64,000 bases of DNA from Malus domestica (Eukaryota > Streptophyta > Magnoliopsida > Rosales > Rosaceae): assembly GCF_042453785.1 (NCBI RefSeq), contig NC_091671.1:40876501-40940500 (forward strand), in the 5' to 3' direction. Position numbers and translations under genes: made by a program. The notes beneath the pieces are model-generated. The model was not told where the DNA came from. It did not search any database and saw only the letters and a program-made list of their open reading frames with translations. Below, one piece after another: positions 27,901 to 42,470 of the stretch. Each line of letters begins with the position of its first letter. The stretch's first letter is position 1.

Positions 27901-30900
27901 TACAGTTCTTCCTTGGGGATTATCGCCCCCTTGCACGGGATGAGTTTGGATACCTGATTGATCAGGTTAAATATTCTCACTACCCGCTTGTCACTACTAA
28001 GTTGTTCTGTAGCGAATTTTATTCCATGTCTGCAGTTCAACTTGCACGTTAAGAAATTGAATCGATATCATATAACTTTTAATTGTGGAACATATTATCC
28101 ATGTTGCAGGAGACACAACTTTCCACTTACCGAAGGAATCTTCAAGATCCTCTATGTGATTCAAGTATGTTTCTGGCTCCTACTGGATGGGATTCTTAAT
28201 TTATTATTAGTATTCACAATATTTTCTCATAATCATACATTGATTGGAAACAATAGGTATGATACCATACCCAGAACCTTATCAGAGTACATACCAGCAA
28301 CGACGACTTGGTGCTCTGGGCATGGAATGGCGTCCATCATCCATGAAATTTTCTGTTGGTGTGGACATCAATACTGGCCAGGATTATATGATGCCTCCTT
28401 TGCCAGATCTGGAAAGAATGATTGAACCACTACCAGATTTTATTGATGCCATGTTGTGGGAACCAGAAAATGAGGTTGTGAGTGAAGATACTGATTCGGA
28501 GTATAATGTTACTGATGAAAATTCTAGTGAAGGGGAGAAAGGAAATATTAGCACCAGTTCTTCTAGTGATCCAGACTGCAGCGAAGAAGACGGTGAAGCT
28601 GGATGCAGTCATAAGGACAGCCTTCGTCGATCAAGGAGAAAAAGACCAAAGGTAAAAATTATCTCCTTGTCTATAGATTAGATTCTGTACTACTATTTGT
28701 TTCTGTTCGACCTCCTTTGACTGAATTATAATGAAATTTAGATTGAGTCTTTCGAGAGGCGTGTCAAGAAAAGGAGAGTGGGTGAGCATGATCGCGTTAT
28801 ATCTGGGATTAACAGAACTAAAATCACAAAAGGTGGCCGGAAAGTTTCGAAGTTGAAGTCTTCTAAAGCAAAGACATTGAGACCCCAGCGAGTGGCAGCA
28901 CGCAATGCTCGAACTGTGTTTTCTCAGAACCCTGGGACATCCACAGAAGGAGAAGCAGATGACTGGGAAGATGATTCATCAAATAGTGAGTCACTTCAGC
29001 AAGAATTCCACACTCAAAGCAGTGATGGGGATTTCCAGATAATGCAACGAAAACATACTAAAGAAGAACCATCTCTACATGAGTTTGGCAATATATCCCA
29101 ACCTCTTGTAGTTTCTTCGTCTCAGTCAAACGTCAGAAGGATGCCGAAATTGGTTTTTAAGATTAAGAAGCAAGAGGTTCCAAAGGATGTAAAACTCAAA
29201 GACAACAATCAGGCTGATTTTGTGTCTCCATCTTCTAGATGTCAAGATGCCACTCCAGATAACCAGATTATTAACAGCCCTGTGGATCCAGATTCCTCTT
29301 CGGCCAATTTGGTTGACCTGAACTTTTCAAGAAATCTCTTAGACAACGATTTGACAGATACTGGGCAAACTGAAAAGAATGGGAATTCTTTGGAAGCATC
29401 CGCAAGTTACCAGGATAGCAGAGTCAGATTGGGCGAGGTCAAGGTGCGCACACCAAAGCATACAAGATCAGTAGACCCCATACCAATCGATGTAGCCACT
29501 GGGTCGCTTGCTAATTTTAATGCACATATAGAAGAGATGAATAATGTCCATCGGTATGTTAATCCCGAGAGTGATTGTGAACAGTTTTGTAATCATTCAA
29601 AAAAGGGAAAAGAAAATTATGGAGTTGTCTTGCCTTGCAGGGTTGAGGAACGTACCGGAACACGTGCATTTGAGGATCTGGATGGTCTCAGAAGTAGAGA
29701 GCTTTCTCATACCGACGAGGCCCTTGTATCTTCATCATTTGATTCCTCAGCTTTGGGCGAGCACAAACAAAAAGGAATTGAGGGCTCTCTGGAGATACAG
29801 GAGCTTGGTAGAAGAAAGCACTCTGGTGAATCAAGGAATAATGCTTCTCTTAAATTTCCCGCAGAAAACTTAACAAGTTCTAGAGATTTAATCCCCGACG
29901 ATTCTTCGAGCATGGATCCAAATTCAGATTTGGGGGTACTGAAAGTGGGTGAAGGTGCTGGCAGATCAACTTCTTTGAAGTTTGTTTGCAAGCACAGGAT
30001 TAATTCGGAAGGTTCTGGTGGTAAGGTGGAAGAATATGCAACAAATATCAACGACCATCATGATTCAGGAATGGATCTCCCTGCAGCTGCAACCAATGCA
30101 ATACGTGGAACAAGAACCTTAAAGATCAAAGAAACTTCATGGAAGGTGGACTCTATGAGCCATAGCCCTAAGTTGAGGTGGGGCCATCAAACAGTGGGGA
30201 CATCAAAAGATGCAGAAGACTCCTCTGCCAAATTGTGCGAGGAGATTCATCAAAGACCAAGGTCTACGAGAGGTCGTCAGGGGGGTTCATGTACTGATTA
30301 TGGCCAAAGTTCCTCAACCCGAAGCATGTTAGTTAACCCTGCTGGCAAGTTACCATGGCTGATGTTGTCGAAACATGAGGATGGTTACCGTTACATTCCT
30401 CAGCTCGGTGATGAAGTTGTATACCTGAGACAGGTAATTTCTTATATCTTTGATTCATGGTTTCTGGTCCTTTGGTTCTGATTTATGCTTTAGAATTTAC
30501 TGTTAGATAATTAATATATGGGCTTGTGATTATTAGGGCCATCAAGAGTATCTAAAACTAGTCAATAATTCAGAAGAGGGTCCTTGGGAATCAATTAAGG
30601 AAAACATCAAAGTTGCGGAGGTTTGCAAGGTTGAAAGCCTCGAATATGCTTCGCTGCCTGGTTCTGGGGAGAGTTGCTGTAAAATCAAACTTAAATTTGT
30701 AGACCCTTCTTCTGCTATCTTTGGAAAAGCGTTGAAGTTGACTTTGCCTGAAATTGATTTTAATGATTTCATTGTTGAGAAAACGTGGTATGATGCTTCT
30801 ATTAGAAGAAACTGGACCACTAGGGAGGAATGCGCGGTTTGGTGGAGGGATTCAATTTCAGATGGAGGTGGGACTTGGTGGGTAGGTCAAATTATTCGTT

Positions 30901-31713
30901 GTCAGCCCAAGTCACATGAGTTTCCCGACAGCCCTTGGTTAAGATATGAGGTTCGGTACGAGAATGATGATGAAACCCATTTGCATTGTCCTTGGGAATT
31001 GCGAGAACCGTCCATAGTAGATGATCCATCCTCATGCGAACAGCCCCATATTGATTCTGAAAGCAAAGAGAAGCTGCTGCGTAATTTTTATAAATTACAA
31101 CAGAAGGTTTGTGCAAATATTTTAGTATACCTGTCTTGTTATTTTGTGGGAATTGGAATTTAAAGCTCCAATTATCATTAGGAAAGACGTAAGCATTCTG
31201 AAACTGTTTTCTTCATCAAGGATATTAATTAATTATGCCGTGTATGATGCAGGACTTCCAAACAATCCAACAATTGAATCAAGCTGTTCAGAAGGCGGAT
31301 TTCTGCAACAGGTAACAAATACTATTATCTGGTTTAACCATATTCCTGTGCGAGACCATTTATAGGAACTTTCCAATCCATTTGAGTTCTGATAAGTTTC
31401 CTCGAAAGTAGAAAGAATGTGCGGAAAGTCGCAACATAGTTACCTGCTTGTCATCGATCTTGGCAAAAACTAAGATTTTGAGAAAATAACGATGTCTTTG
31501 GTTTGTAAATATTTTTGCAGCTTTCCAGTGCAATTGTACCCTGAACTAATCCAGTCGAGGTTAGAGAACGACTATTATAGAAGCTTGGAAGCTGTGAAGC
31601 ATGATATAACGGTTATGCTGACAAATGCCCAGTATTACTTCAAGAGAAATGAATTGCAAGCGCGGATTAGGCACATCTCAAAGAGGTTTAAGAAGAAACT
31701 GTCAAAGTTGTAG
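21953..31713 (+). CDS. BRWD-type WD40 repeat and bromodomain protein
   Basis: Intact gene with 23 coding exons: 21953-22308, 22847-23001, 23557-23796, 24246-24355, 24451-24528, 24607-24713, 24794-24888, 24959-25089, 25219-25322, 26040-26117, 26242-26320, 26449-26617, 26883-26953, 27148-27228, 27332-27402, 27705-27801, 27906-27965, 28110-28164, 28257-28651, 28742-30433, 30537-31106, 31253-31311, 31521-31713. The sum is 5046 nt (1681 aa and a stop). Order: a BRWD N-terminal helical region (DIREVYFLIMHFLSLG), about eight WD40 repeats (residues ~230-690; for example GADDRLVKIWS, SSDDGTCRIWD, SAGYDGQTIVWD), an acidic and basic disordered middle, and a C-terminal bromodomain-like helix bundle ending KRFKKKLSKL. 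Animal BRWD/PHIP proteins bind chromatin and act as CRL4 substrate receptors; a similar nuclear role here is inference. Homologous to Arabidopsis At2g47410 and At5g49430. One long exon (1692 nt) encodes most of the disordered region. Confidence 0.95.
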
Positions 31714-32109
31714 AGGTTTTGAGTAAAAGAAGATATAACCGTCTTCCTTACTCCCGTATACAGCTCTCTCTTTTCAATTTTGTATTTTCCGGCCTTAGGC
31801 CCGGTTGTTTCATTTTTTGGTAAGGCAGTCCTTCCAAAGGGGGAGTGAAAACCACAGGCCAAAGGAGATAATTTGCTGTATAGACTCCTTCAAGATCACA
31901 AGGATGTTTGTCTCATGTGGGGAAGATAAGCATGTCAGATGTTTGGCAAAAGAAAGAATTTTACTATTACAACTTAGAACCACAGAAGAAAAAATAGGAG
32001 AATTTTGCTATATTCTTCTCTCAAACAATCCCCCATTTTATATAATTTTTTCTTTGCAATTTATAAATCTAAATTCTTAGTATTTTCTATAGTATTTCAG
32101 TGCATCAAA

Positions 32110-32235
32110 TACTCTCACTAGACTTTTCGTTATCTCATGTTTTTAGCATAATATTTTATAATGTTGCACGAAAATTGTGCAAAAAACATGAGATAGCAGA
32201 GAATTCACAAAGAATCTTATTTTTAAGAGAGTCTA
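32110..32235. repeat. MITE-like hairpin
   Basis: TTATCTCATGTTTTT at about 32130 pairs with AAAAACATGAGATA at about 32190. Weaker outer pairing continues (CTCTCACTAGAC against GTCTAGACTCTAG). The loop of about 45 bp is AT-rich. It is a probable small foldback element; no target duplication was defined. Confidence 0.55.
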
Positions 32236-32724
32236 GACTCTAGTGTTGTCGATTTGTTTAATTGATCTCTATTAATTAATGAAATCCTATTTGTCAACCA
32301 AAAGAGGTTGAAAAGACAAATTAGTCTTCTATTACACAAAAAAATAATGGGCAATAATGTATTTTCACAGGTTTAAATTTTACTATTTTTTTATTGAAGC
32401 CATCTACAGGTAATGTTAAAATATATTCAATATTAAAAAAAAAAAAAAATAAAACAAAAAACAAAAACCTCCTACTCCCCTCACGTTCTCTCTCCCTCTC
32501 TCATTCTCATTTTCTAAAAAATGTGTTTATACATATAAAGTGTATAGGCAAATGCTAGTATAAATTAAACGAACTCCAATTTAATTATTTTTCATAGATA
32601 ATATTTAAATATAAATAAACGTACAAAGTATCCGCGTTTAAAACGAAAATTTCCGCGAAAACATTACGCTCCCATTATTGCCCTTATCGGTGGCCCTGTT
32701 TCTTATCCCCTTCCAATTTCCACC

Positions 32725-32745
32725 GAACAAAACCCTAAACCCTTC
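32725..32745 (+). promoter_or_regulatory. telo-box-like motif upstream of DIM1
   Basis: The sequence AAAACCCTAAACCC, about 50 bp before the DIM1 start codon, matches the plant telo-box (AAACCCTAA). This motif is enriched in promoters of ribosomal-protein and translation genes. The position fits a gene for ribosome biogenesis. Function is inferred from the motif only. Confidence 0.45.
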
Positions 32746-32750
32746 TCTGA

Positions 32751-34188
<1,438 letters not shown>

Positions 34189-34555
34189 TCTTAAGATCCA
34201 AGGATATATTTCTTGCAAGATTATTATACATTTTACCCAACCCAGTTTTGTTAGGTTGCATCAAGTCTCTCTCTTGTCGGTTGGTTTAGTTTGAGATTAT
34301 GTGTCGGATGCTTTTAAAATTTTCCTTTCCAATGTATGTGGAAAATGAATCTCAAGTGAGACAATGCTGTCATGGGATTTCACGGTTTTTAATCGATTTT
34401 ACGAACTACTACAGAATCCATCACTAAACGTATCTTCGTGGCCGCATTGTGAGCCATAAGCTGTTTGCATTGTTGGAGTGATGGAGTAAAACTAAATTGC
34501 AAGCTAACATTTCTCTTTTAATTTATGTTAAAGTCTCACTATTTCAAGTAATTGT
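34189..34555. other. 3' flank of DIM1, no gene seen
   Basis: AT-rich sequence after the stop codon with no exon on either strand. It probably holds the DIM1 3' UTR and polyadenylation region. Confidence 0.5.
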
Positions 34556-34682
34556 GTCATGTTGAACGGTTTGCTCAAATGGTCGTCCATGCCAGCCTCC
34601 ATCCTCCGGCTTCTTTCTTCGTTCGGTGAATGACCCGTTAATGCATTGATTCGAATGTGAAGATTATAAGGTTCCTCCTCTT
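34556..34682 (-). pseudogene. duplicated fragment of the CKI1-like receiver exon
   Basis: The minus strand reads EEPYNLHIRINALTGHSPNE, then ERSRRMEAGMDDHLSKPF. It closely matches the last exon of the neighbouring histidine kinase (EEPYNLHIPIIALTGHASGE, same tail). About 40 codons remain open, then similarity ends on both sides. The receiver's conserved lysine (SKPF) is kept but the phospho-acceptor aspartate is absent, so it cannot work as a receiver. It is a partial tandem duplicate about 1 kb downstream of the parent. Confidence 0.9.
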
Positions 34683-35541
34683 AGGCAACGGGAAAAAGTA
34701 ACTGCATCGACTGATTTCAGAAGTTGATAGAGAATCCTATGCCATACTACACAATGCATGTCAAAACACAAACAAACTATAAGATTAACACACTGATTAC
34801 GGACTAATCGAACACTTTCCCAAATCTTCCATTGTTCTAGACCAATATCCATATCCCAAACCAATTTCCCTACTGAAAAACGTAAGATCACATTCGAATT
34901 CTTGCCCTTTTCTCAGAGGTCACAAGTTAAGACCAAGCTAGCACTAGCAGTGAAGACATTACAGGAAAAACTTCACAATAATTGATTGCTCTGCTCTAAC
35001 GAAACTCATAAGACAGTTTGACTCCATGGATTTCGAAACTTTGACATTTGCAGTCGAATACCAAATCCGCGGCTATTGGGTTTTGCGCGGGTATTCCACT
35101 GAATGCAATATACATGCACAAATAATATGGCAGAGAGAGACTTTGTAATTTGAGATTCCATACTTGTTACCTGAGAATAGATAGACGGCGACCGGAAGTC
35201 AAGTGTGAAGCTTTTGGTAGGAATGCTGCTATGCAACAAGAAAGAGGAACCCGGAAGCCAACAGAATATTGACTACTCAATGTTTAACTCTTATGGAAGA
35301 CAACCTTCGATGATAGCAGAACTCCAAATTTAGGCTTATTTCTAGCACAAGAAGAAGAGGAAGAGGATGATAGCAGAAGAAAAGGGAAAATTTGTCTATA
35401 AAAACCAAACTTTATATTAACCAAATGCTTCATCGTATATAGTTATTTGGTTTTCCATTCCAACATATTGTTTGCATCACGTCGGACGCTCACACTTAAA
35501 AACGGCGAGCTCATATACCATCGTACTCCTCTCTATTGTCT
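34683..35541. other. intergenic, 3' flank of the histidine kinase
   Basis: No gene is recognised. Some of this may be diverged sequence belonging to the same duplication that made the receiver fragment, but I could not align it by eye. Confidence 0.4.
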
Positions 35542-37948
35542 CTAACATTTTTCTTTTAATTTGTTTCTATCATCAATGCGTCTCGTTCTTTCAAGCAGTT
35601 GTTCTCTTTGAAACGGTTTGCTCAAATGATCGTCCATGCCAGCTTCCATCCTCCGGCTTCTTTCCTCTCCCGATGCGTGACCTGTCAATGCAATGATGGG
35701 AATGTGAAGATTATAAGGCTCCTCCTCTCTCCTTATTTGCCTTGTTGCTTCGAACCCATCCATTTCCGGCATCTGCAGTTTCATCACCAACCAAAAAGCA
35801 CATCAACTTCATAAGTTTTGGTCCAGAACAAAAGGCAATAGGGAGTTAAATTAAACGAATCGGAAACTATTTCAGCACATTTTTCCTGCTTATGCACTCT
35901 TATCCTTATGCCCTTGACTCTCTTTCGATTTATTCAACTCAAATGTCGGAAAAAACAAGAGTAAAAGAGAACGGAGTCTTTTTAACCTCAACTATAACAA
36001 GGTGCATAGCAGTGATTAAAGCATTAATTATTAAACGATTGGATTATTAAATAATTCATTACTGATTAACCATGAGGAGTGAAATAGTTACCTCACAATC
36101 CATTAGTACATAATCGAATCCATGTTTCCCTTGATTCGCGAGAGCACCGCGAACGAGATCTAGAGCTTCTCTTCCATTTCCACAAAGCTCCACAGTTGCA
36201 CCCAGCCTTGTCAAGTTAATTTGAGCTAGCTTGCGGTTCAATTCTATGTCATCAGCAACCAAAAATTTCTTTCCAATCAAGGGCCTGTTCGGATTGCTGA
36301 CATGTTCTTGTGTTTGATCTCTAGGAGGAACTAGAATCTGTGAGTTTCTTGATGTGGAGGAGCCAACATGAGACAGATATTGGTGAGTCAGCGTTGGCGA
36401 AAATATTTTCTTGCGAGGTGTCTCATTACCTGAACTACCACCAATATTACTATGGTCTTGCGATACTTCAATTTCATCGTCAGTTGAATGATCAAACTGA
36501 TAATTATATGATCGATGTTGATGTGATATTGAGGAACTAGCAGGAGCTCTAGACGCTTTTCCAACCTGGTGTGGAAGCTGCTGAATTGTCGCCCTTCTCT
36601 TAGGTAATGCACCCCCAAACTCCGGAAGAAGTCTCACCACTTCGTATAGGCGGCTACCATGAAGCGCCTTGTGTTTGATTACATCCTCTGGATCAAACAT
36701 ATCACGATCATTCAAATTGATGCTATGACTTGCTAACCAAACAACCCTGCACCAATTGCAATTCCTAGTACTATTCTGGTGATGATCCGTTTTGAATTCA
36801 GTCACAATCTTACATAGTTCTGAAAAGGGTCCAGCTGTGGCATCAACCACTACTAACACAAACCCCGTTGCACCTCGAAGGCTCGTCTTTTTAAAGAGAG
36901 AAAGAGGGAGCATGTTGTTGCTGCTGCTGTTGTTTTCAGTTCCACTCCCGTCCATTGCGCTGATCAAAGGCACCTCGTTTACTCTGTTGCTAGAGTTGCA
37001 TGATGTGGATTTGCTCAAGCAGTCTTGCAAACCCACCTCAGATATTCTTGAAGAGCTATGATGACGAGAATGGTAACCCCCCTTGTGTTTAGTTACTTTC
37101 TCTAGAGTTTGAGAAAGTTGTTCCCATTGTTCTGCCACGAATACTTTTATCCCAAGGTTTTCCATGAATTTTTGGGAAATTCTGCGACGCTCTTCATTCT
37201 TAATCAACAAGACGACGGATGATCCTGATCCATCAACCTTAGGAGTACTACATGGGGTTCGAATGTTCAACCTGGGGCTTGGCGTGTGAATGCTCAATCC
37301 GGGAGTACTCGGAGTGTGAGTGACTAGTATCCCCAAATCACCTGGGCCAAATCCCATTTCAATGTCCACTTCTTTCGTGCTATCCTTGGAGACATTCTCA
37401 CGTAAAGTTAATAGAACACTAAACCTAAAGCATGTGCCTCTTTCGCCCATCTCCTTGTCCACAATTCCTATCTCTCCATGCATCAAACGTACCTACATAT
37501 AATGCAGCATTTCAAAAATTATCAACATGCATAAACTAAAATGGCATGTTCCCAAGAAATCATAATTCTAATACGCACGTAATATAAGAACATAAATATA
37601 CTTCAAAAACTAGATAAGTACATTATTTATTACTGAGCAATCTCCACCGTGTACGACATCAACCAAAGAAACCCAGTGCAGAAGCTATATATAGTCATTT
37701 AAGATCCAGCACAAAACAAACTAAATTGCAGTCGAAGTTTCCACAAACCAAAGTAATATGCAGATAAACAAAAAAGGTCGTACCCAGTGCACAAGGCTCC
37801 CGCTTTACGCAGGGTCTGGGAGAGGTGAATGTCGGCTAGCCTTACCCCCATTTATGGAGAGGCTGCTCCCAAGTCTCGAACCCGAGACCTACCGCTCCTG
37901 GGCGAAGGCACTTGTTATCGTACCAAGTGCGACCTCTATGCAGATAAA

Positions 37949-37990
<42 letters not shown>

Positions 37991-39418
37991 GAAATAGTCG
38001 AAGTTTCTTTTATTGCAAACAATACATACAAGCCTCGACCTCAACTCAACCATCCTAGTCTTACCCATGATTCTGCCAAACAAAGATACTAGTGCGTGGG
38101 AAAATATAAACATAAAATTAATGCAATTTTGATTGCTTACCAGAGATTGAACAATGCCAAGTCCTAAGCCAGTGCCTCCTTCTCCAAGAGCCGTTTCTTT
38201 AACTTGGACATAGTTTTCAAACACTGATTTTTGCTTTTCCTTTGGAATTCCCTTCCCTGTATCATCCACCTCGAAAACAAATTCCAAGGCATTTGGGTCA
38301 TGCTTCATTGTTCCCATGTCTGCTTGTGCTTTGTTGTTGTGATTAAACAAGTACAACAGTTGTCTTGCAACACCATTGCCCTTGCCAGAAGCAGCTATTG
38401 AGTTCTTAAAGCTGGGTTTTTCGACCCAAGCACGGACTGTGACATGTCCCTCCGAGGTAAATTTGACAGCATTGCTTATTAAGTTACATAATATCTGCTT
38501 AAGTCTTCCCCTGTCACCTACCGCACACGGAAACTTAATTAGAGAGCCATCGTGAGGATCCAACACCACATCTATGCCTTTTTTCAAGCCCACAGGATGA
38601 TACAAGTCAACTACATCTTCAACAAGTTGCGCCACATCGAATTCCTCTTCTTCAAGTTGGATTTTCCCAGCTTCAATCTTACTCGTATCAAGAATAGAGT
38701 TCAATATACCAAAGAGATCTCTAGCACAAGTTTCCATCTGCCTTAAATTTGTCTCCAACTCGGAACCTGGGGAAACTTCTTCTTTAGATATCTCAATCAA
38801 GCCTGTGATTCCGGCTAGAGCAGCACGAATGTCATGGCTTGCAGTAGCAAATGCAAGGCTTTTATTCATGCTCTTTCTCTCTGCTTGTTGGGTGGCCTCC
38901 ATTTGCTTGATCAATGTATTACACAAATGCATCTCTCGTCTTCCCGAACTATGCATTACGTAAATATAACTGAAAATGAAGAAGCCCATAATGCCAATCA
39001 TTACAATGAGGAGGATGAATGCCACCTCGCAGTCCTTGAGAACAAGACTGATTGACCTAATTTGAGGGGAAGTCGGTAGAACATTATAAGCCTGAAACTC
39101 AATGAAAGGTTTACAGGTTTTAAATCATGTAGACATTTAATAAATCCATTAACGAATAATTGAGTTTTGAAAGTTAGTTTTATTAAGCTCACCTGTGCAT
39201 TATGCTCGATATGCTTGATGATGCCGACCAACAAGCATGCAAGTACCAGCACGCAAGTTGCCTGCATTGAGTTTTACTAGTTAAGATAACATATATTTGC
39301 AATGAAGTGATAACAGTGAAATTAAGCTCGAAATTAATGTAGAATAATGAGAAGAAAGAATTACCAGCAAGACAAAGAAAACATGCCTCACAAGCACTTT
39401 CAATGAGTGGAGTTTCAT
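35542..39418 (-). CDS. CKI1: CKI1-like hybrid histidine kinase with minimal ectodomain
   Basis: Five exons on the minus strand: 39418-39365, 39261-39193, 39091-38141, 37492-36092, 35772-35542 (901 aa and a stop). Order: TM1 about residues 11-32, a loop of about 30 residues, TM2 about 64-86, then the CKI1 signature RREMHLCNTLIKQMEATQQ, HisKA with ASHDIRAALAG (His127), HATPase with N box QILCNLISNAVKF, G1 VDDTGKGIP and G2 GTGLGLGIV, a long linker, and a receiver with VADD, phospho-acceptor Asp823 (MDCE, exactly before the last intron) and SKPF. All catalytic residues are present. Arabidopsis CKI1 (1122 aa) activates cytokinin-type phosphorelay without cytokinin and is needed for the female gametophyte; its ectodomain is about 300 residues. 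An in-frame TAA lies upstream of the chosen ATG, so no longer first exon is read directly. Confidence 0.92.
37757..37985 (+). mobile_element. Au-type SINE in an intron of the histidine kinase gene
   Basis: The body at 37776-37936 starts GGTCGTACCCAGTGCAC and contains TCTGGGAGAGG, TAGCCTTACCCCCATTTATG and a B-box-like GTCTCGAACCCG, and ends AGTGCGACCTC. A long target duplication (TATGCAGATAAACAAAAAA) flanks it at 37757-37775 and from 37937. The right copy runs on into an A-run of 36 bases (37950-37985), longer than the left copy's six. tRNA-derived Au SINEs are widespread in plants. Intact ends suggest a fairly recent insertion. Confidence 0.88.
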
Positions 39419-42067
<2,649 letters not shown>

Positions 42068-42072
42068 GTTGT

Positions 42073-42404
42073 TGTTGGTATTTAGACAATCTTTCATCAT
42101 TAATAAAACTTGAATAAAATGATAAAGATTGAAAATCAAAGAAATAGAGTGCAAAGAGCTTTGGAAACAGAGGGCTGATGTTTTTTCTTAAAACAGAGAT
42201 CTTATCTTTTCATTCAGATATTTCTGATATATATGGCTCAATACATGCTGACTGAAGTAATTGGGTCGACTGATAAAGAGAATGGGTCGACTGATAAAGG
42301 CAACAGTCAGCCTTTTTACACAGAATCAGTTTCAGTCAGCCCTTTTACATAGAATCAGTTTCAGTCAAGCATAATCAGTTTAAGTAAAGCATTAACTTTT
42401 AACA
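42073..42404 (-). repeat. Copia 3' LTR
   Basis: 332 bp, TGTTGG...AACA. It pairs with the LTR at 46589-46922 and is the 3' copy because the element lies on the minus strand. Internally it holds two copies of GGGTCGACTGATAAAG and three of the AGAATCAGTTTCAGTCA type. Confidence 0.96.
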
Positions 42405-42470
42405 CTCCCTCTTAATGCTTTGCTGCTTCACTCCCAAAAGTTCTCTTAGGTAGATGAATCTGTCCTTTGG

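Noticed and set aside
38552-39055. Plus-strand frames opposite the kinase
   Set aside because: Shadows of the kinase exons on the other strand, with no domain of their own.
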